Positions 14,438-15,589 of a DNA stretch of 15,589 nt are shown here, piece after piece (the stretch's first letter is position 1; every line of letters begins with the position of its first letter). Origin of the DNA: an uncultured Bacilli bacterium (GTDB taxonomy: Bacteria; Bacillota_I; Bacilli_A; RF39; UBA660); assembly GCA_934101625.1 (NCBI GenBank), contig CAKORV010000027.1, positions 1 to 15,589 on the forward strand, read 5' to 3'. Both the position numbers and the translations under genes were made by a program. The notes under the pieces were generated by a model. It saw only the letters and a program-made list of their open reading frames with translations, was not told where the DNA came from and ran no database searches.

Positions 14438-15247
14438 ATGAATAATTTATTAATTAGTTTGAAGAGGTTTTTTACCAATAAAAATACTGTTACTATAGTG
14501 TGTGTATTAGGTATAGTATTTATTTTGTACTTTGGTTATAATTGGAGAATTAAACAAGCAACTGAACCAATTAGTGTTCCTTATGCTAAGGAAGAGATTC
14601 AACCAAGAACTGAGGTTACTAAAGATATGATTGGATATGTTAAGATTCCTAAGAGAATGTTAACTGATAATACTGTTACTAATTTAAATGATATAGTTGG
14701 TAAGTATGCTAATTATAATACAGTTATTCCTGCAGGTAGTTTATTCTATAAATCAACATTAGTTGAATGGAGTCAAATGCCTGATAGTGCTTGGGAAGAT
14801 ATTCCTGATGGATATACTGTTGTTAGTTTAAAGGTTAATACAGAAACTACTTATGGTAATTCAATATTCCCTGGAAACTATATTGATTTATATTATGCTG
14901 CTTATGATGATACAGGAAAATTATTATTAGGTAAGTTGATTGAAAGTATAGAAGTACTTGCAGTTAAAGATTCAAGTGGTAACCATGTATTTGAAAATAG
15001 TTCTAAACTTGGTACACCATCTAGTTTAATATTTGCTGTACCAGAAGATATGCATTTATTACTTAGAAAAGCTGGATATTTAAGTGGAGAAATTATTCCA
15101 GTACCTAGAAATAAATCTTATAGTGAAAAACCAGGTGCTACTGTTGTAAGTAGTGAATACCTACAAGACTTCATATTAAGTAAGACAGTTATTCTACCAG
15201 AACAAGGAACTAATACTAATCCTGGTGGAATTGGAACATTAGAATAA
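14438..15247 (+). CDS. cpaB: CpaB/RcpC-like SAF-domain pilus assembly protein
   Basis: A 269-residue protein with a basic N-terminus, one membrane segment (about residues 17-34) and an exported part. Residues about 45-108 form a SAF domain (VPYAKEEIQPRTEVTKDM... then the motif region IVGKYANYNTVIPAGSLFYKS, given here in pieces). A CpaB/RcpC-type domain follows (PDGYTVVSLKVNTE, SIFPGNYIDLYY, LIESIEVLAVKDS). The C-terminal tail is Gly/Asn-rich. In Tad/Flp systems CpaB/RcpC is an envelope assembly component; in Gram-positive cells without an outer membrane it is thought to act at the cell wall. It has its own promoter and AGGAGG site, and lies 34 bases before the CpaF-like gene, the classic gene order. 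The protein family is clear; the pilus type is inferred. Confidence 0.88.
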   Translation: MNNLLISLKRFFTNKNTVTIVCVLGIVFILYFGYNWRIKQATEPISVPYAKEEIQPRTEVTKDMIGYVKIPKRMLTDNTVTNLNDIVGKYANYNTVIPAGSLFYKSTLVEWSQMPDSAWEDIPDGYTVVSLKVNTETTYGNSIFPGNYIDLYYAAYDDTGKLLLGKLIESIEVLAVKDSSGNHVFENSSKLGTPSSLIFAVPEDMHLLLRKAGYLSGEIIPVPRNKSYSEKPGATVVSSEYLQDFILSKTVILPEQGTNTNPGGIGTLE

Positions 15248-15281
15248 ATAAGAATAAAAAGAAATAGAAAGGGTGTCATAT

Positions 15282-15589
15282 ATGGCTGAAAAAGGAACAA
15301 TATTTGATCAAATTGATTTTGGACCATTAAAAGAATTTTTAGATAATGATGATATTACCGATGTGTCGTATTCTAATGAAGGTCAAATACATTTAAAGAC
15401 ATTAACTAAAGGTGTTTTTAGAGTAGAAAGACCGGATATTAATAACGCTTTAATGGAAAAGATTGCTTTCCAATGCTCGAATGTAATGGGTAAAACATTC
15501 AATATGGCACACCCATTTCTAGATGCTGAAAGTGCTGAGTTACGTTTAAACTTTGTACATGATTCTATTGCAACCAATGGAATAGCATG
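15282..15589 (+). CDS. cpaF: CpaF/TadA-like secretion ATPase, N-terminal part (cut by window end)
   Basis: An open frame runs from the ATG at 15282 to the window edge (102 codons, no stop). The sequence has the N-terminal pattern of VirB11/CpaF/TadA ATPases: GPLKEFLDNDDITDVSYSN (a pL...fl.d..itDi...n match), then a helix LMEKIAFQCSN, then HPFLDAESAELRLNFVHDSIATNG (the P-x-LDA...R-x-N-x-V...G pattern). Walker motifs would lie beyond the window. This ATPase powers Tad/Flp pilus assembly from the cytoplasm. AAGGGTGT precedes the start. Confidence 0.85.
   Translation, partial: MAEKGTIFDQIDFGPLKEFLDNDDITDVSYSNEGQIHLKTLTKGVFRVERPDINNALMEKIAFQCSNVMGKTFNMAHPFLDAESAELRLNFVHDSIATNGIA

Noticed and set aside
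1..15589. Mycoplasma-type code (TGA as Trp)
   Set aside because: Trp is encoded by TGG throughout. No gene here ends in TGA, but with about a dozen genes in AT-rich DNA the preference for TAA explains this.

Overview
The window is very AT-rich. It has strong AGGAGG/AGGTGAT-type Shine-Dalgarno sites, TTG and GTG starts beside ATG, AGA as the main Arg codon, and TGG for Trp in every gene, so the standard bacterial code applies and not the Mycoplasma code. Signal-peptide proteins, a class B sortase, an NPQTG cell-wall sorting signal and a Tad/Flp-type ATPase together point to a Gram-positive-type, low-GC Bacillota, probably an uncultured gut Bacilli/RF39-like lineage. The lineage is inference; the cell-envelope type is well supported.

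Layout. (1) Positions 1-803: a possible tail of an upstream gene, a tRNA-Gly(UCC) gene on the minus strand with its own promoter and terminator, and a divergent gene for a membrane-anchored, thioredoxin-fold-like protein with no cysteine. (2) Positions 834-3760: a divergent pair made of a secreted von Willebrand A-like protein ending in an NPQTG sorting signal and a class B sortase. The sortase carries an unusual N-terminal domain of about 260 residues in front of its membrane segment. (3) Positions 3781-5652: a HerA/DUF87-type ATPase on the minus strand, sharing a bidirectional terminator with the sortase gene. (4) Positions 5729-14377: two tandem copies of a four-gene cassette, each with its own promoter and terminator. 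Each encodes two small signal-peptide/C-terminal-anchor proteins, one large cysteine-rich secreted protein (830 and 800 residues), and one 146-residue single-pass membrane protein. (5) Positions 14382-15589: a CpaB-like SAF protein and the start of a CpaF/TadA-like ATPase, the beginning of a Tad/Flp pilus-type locus.

How the genes may work together. The two cassettes sit directly upstream of Tad-type assembly genes, and all eight of their products are predicted to be exported or membrane-anchored. The simplest model is that they encode uncharacterised envelope or filament components served by the Tad-type machine. I cannot assign the cassette proteins to any known family. The most striking sequence fact is a 488-base exact direct repeat (9599-10086 and 13890-14377). 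It covers just the ribosome-binding site, the 146-residue gene and its terminator, while the other three genes have diverged strongly between copies. A second pattern is that the first two genes of each cassette share signal-peptide architecture and a C-x23-C-x8-10-C cysteine pattern, so they look like ancient paralogues of each other. The cassette promoters are also strongly conserved.
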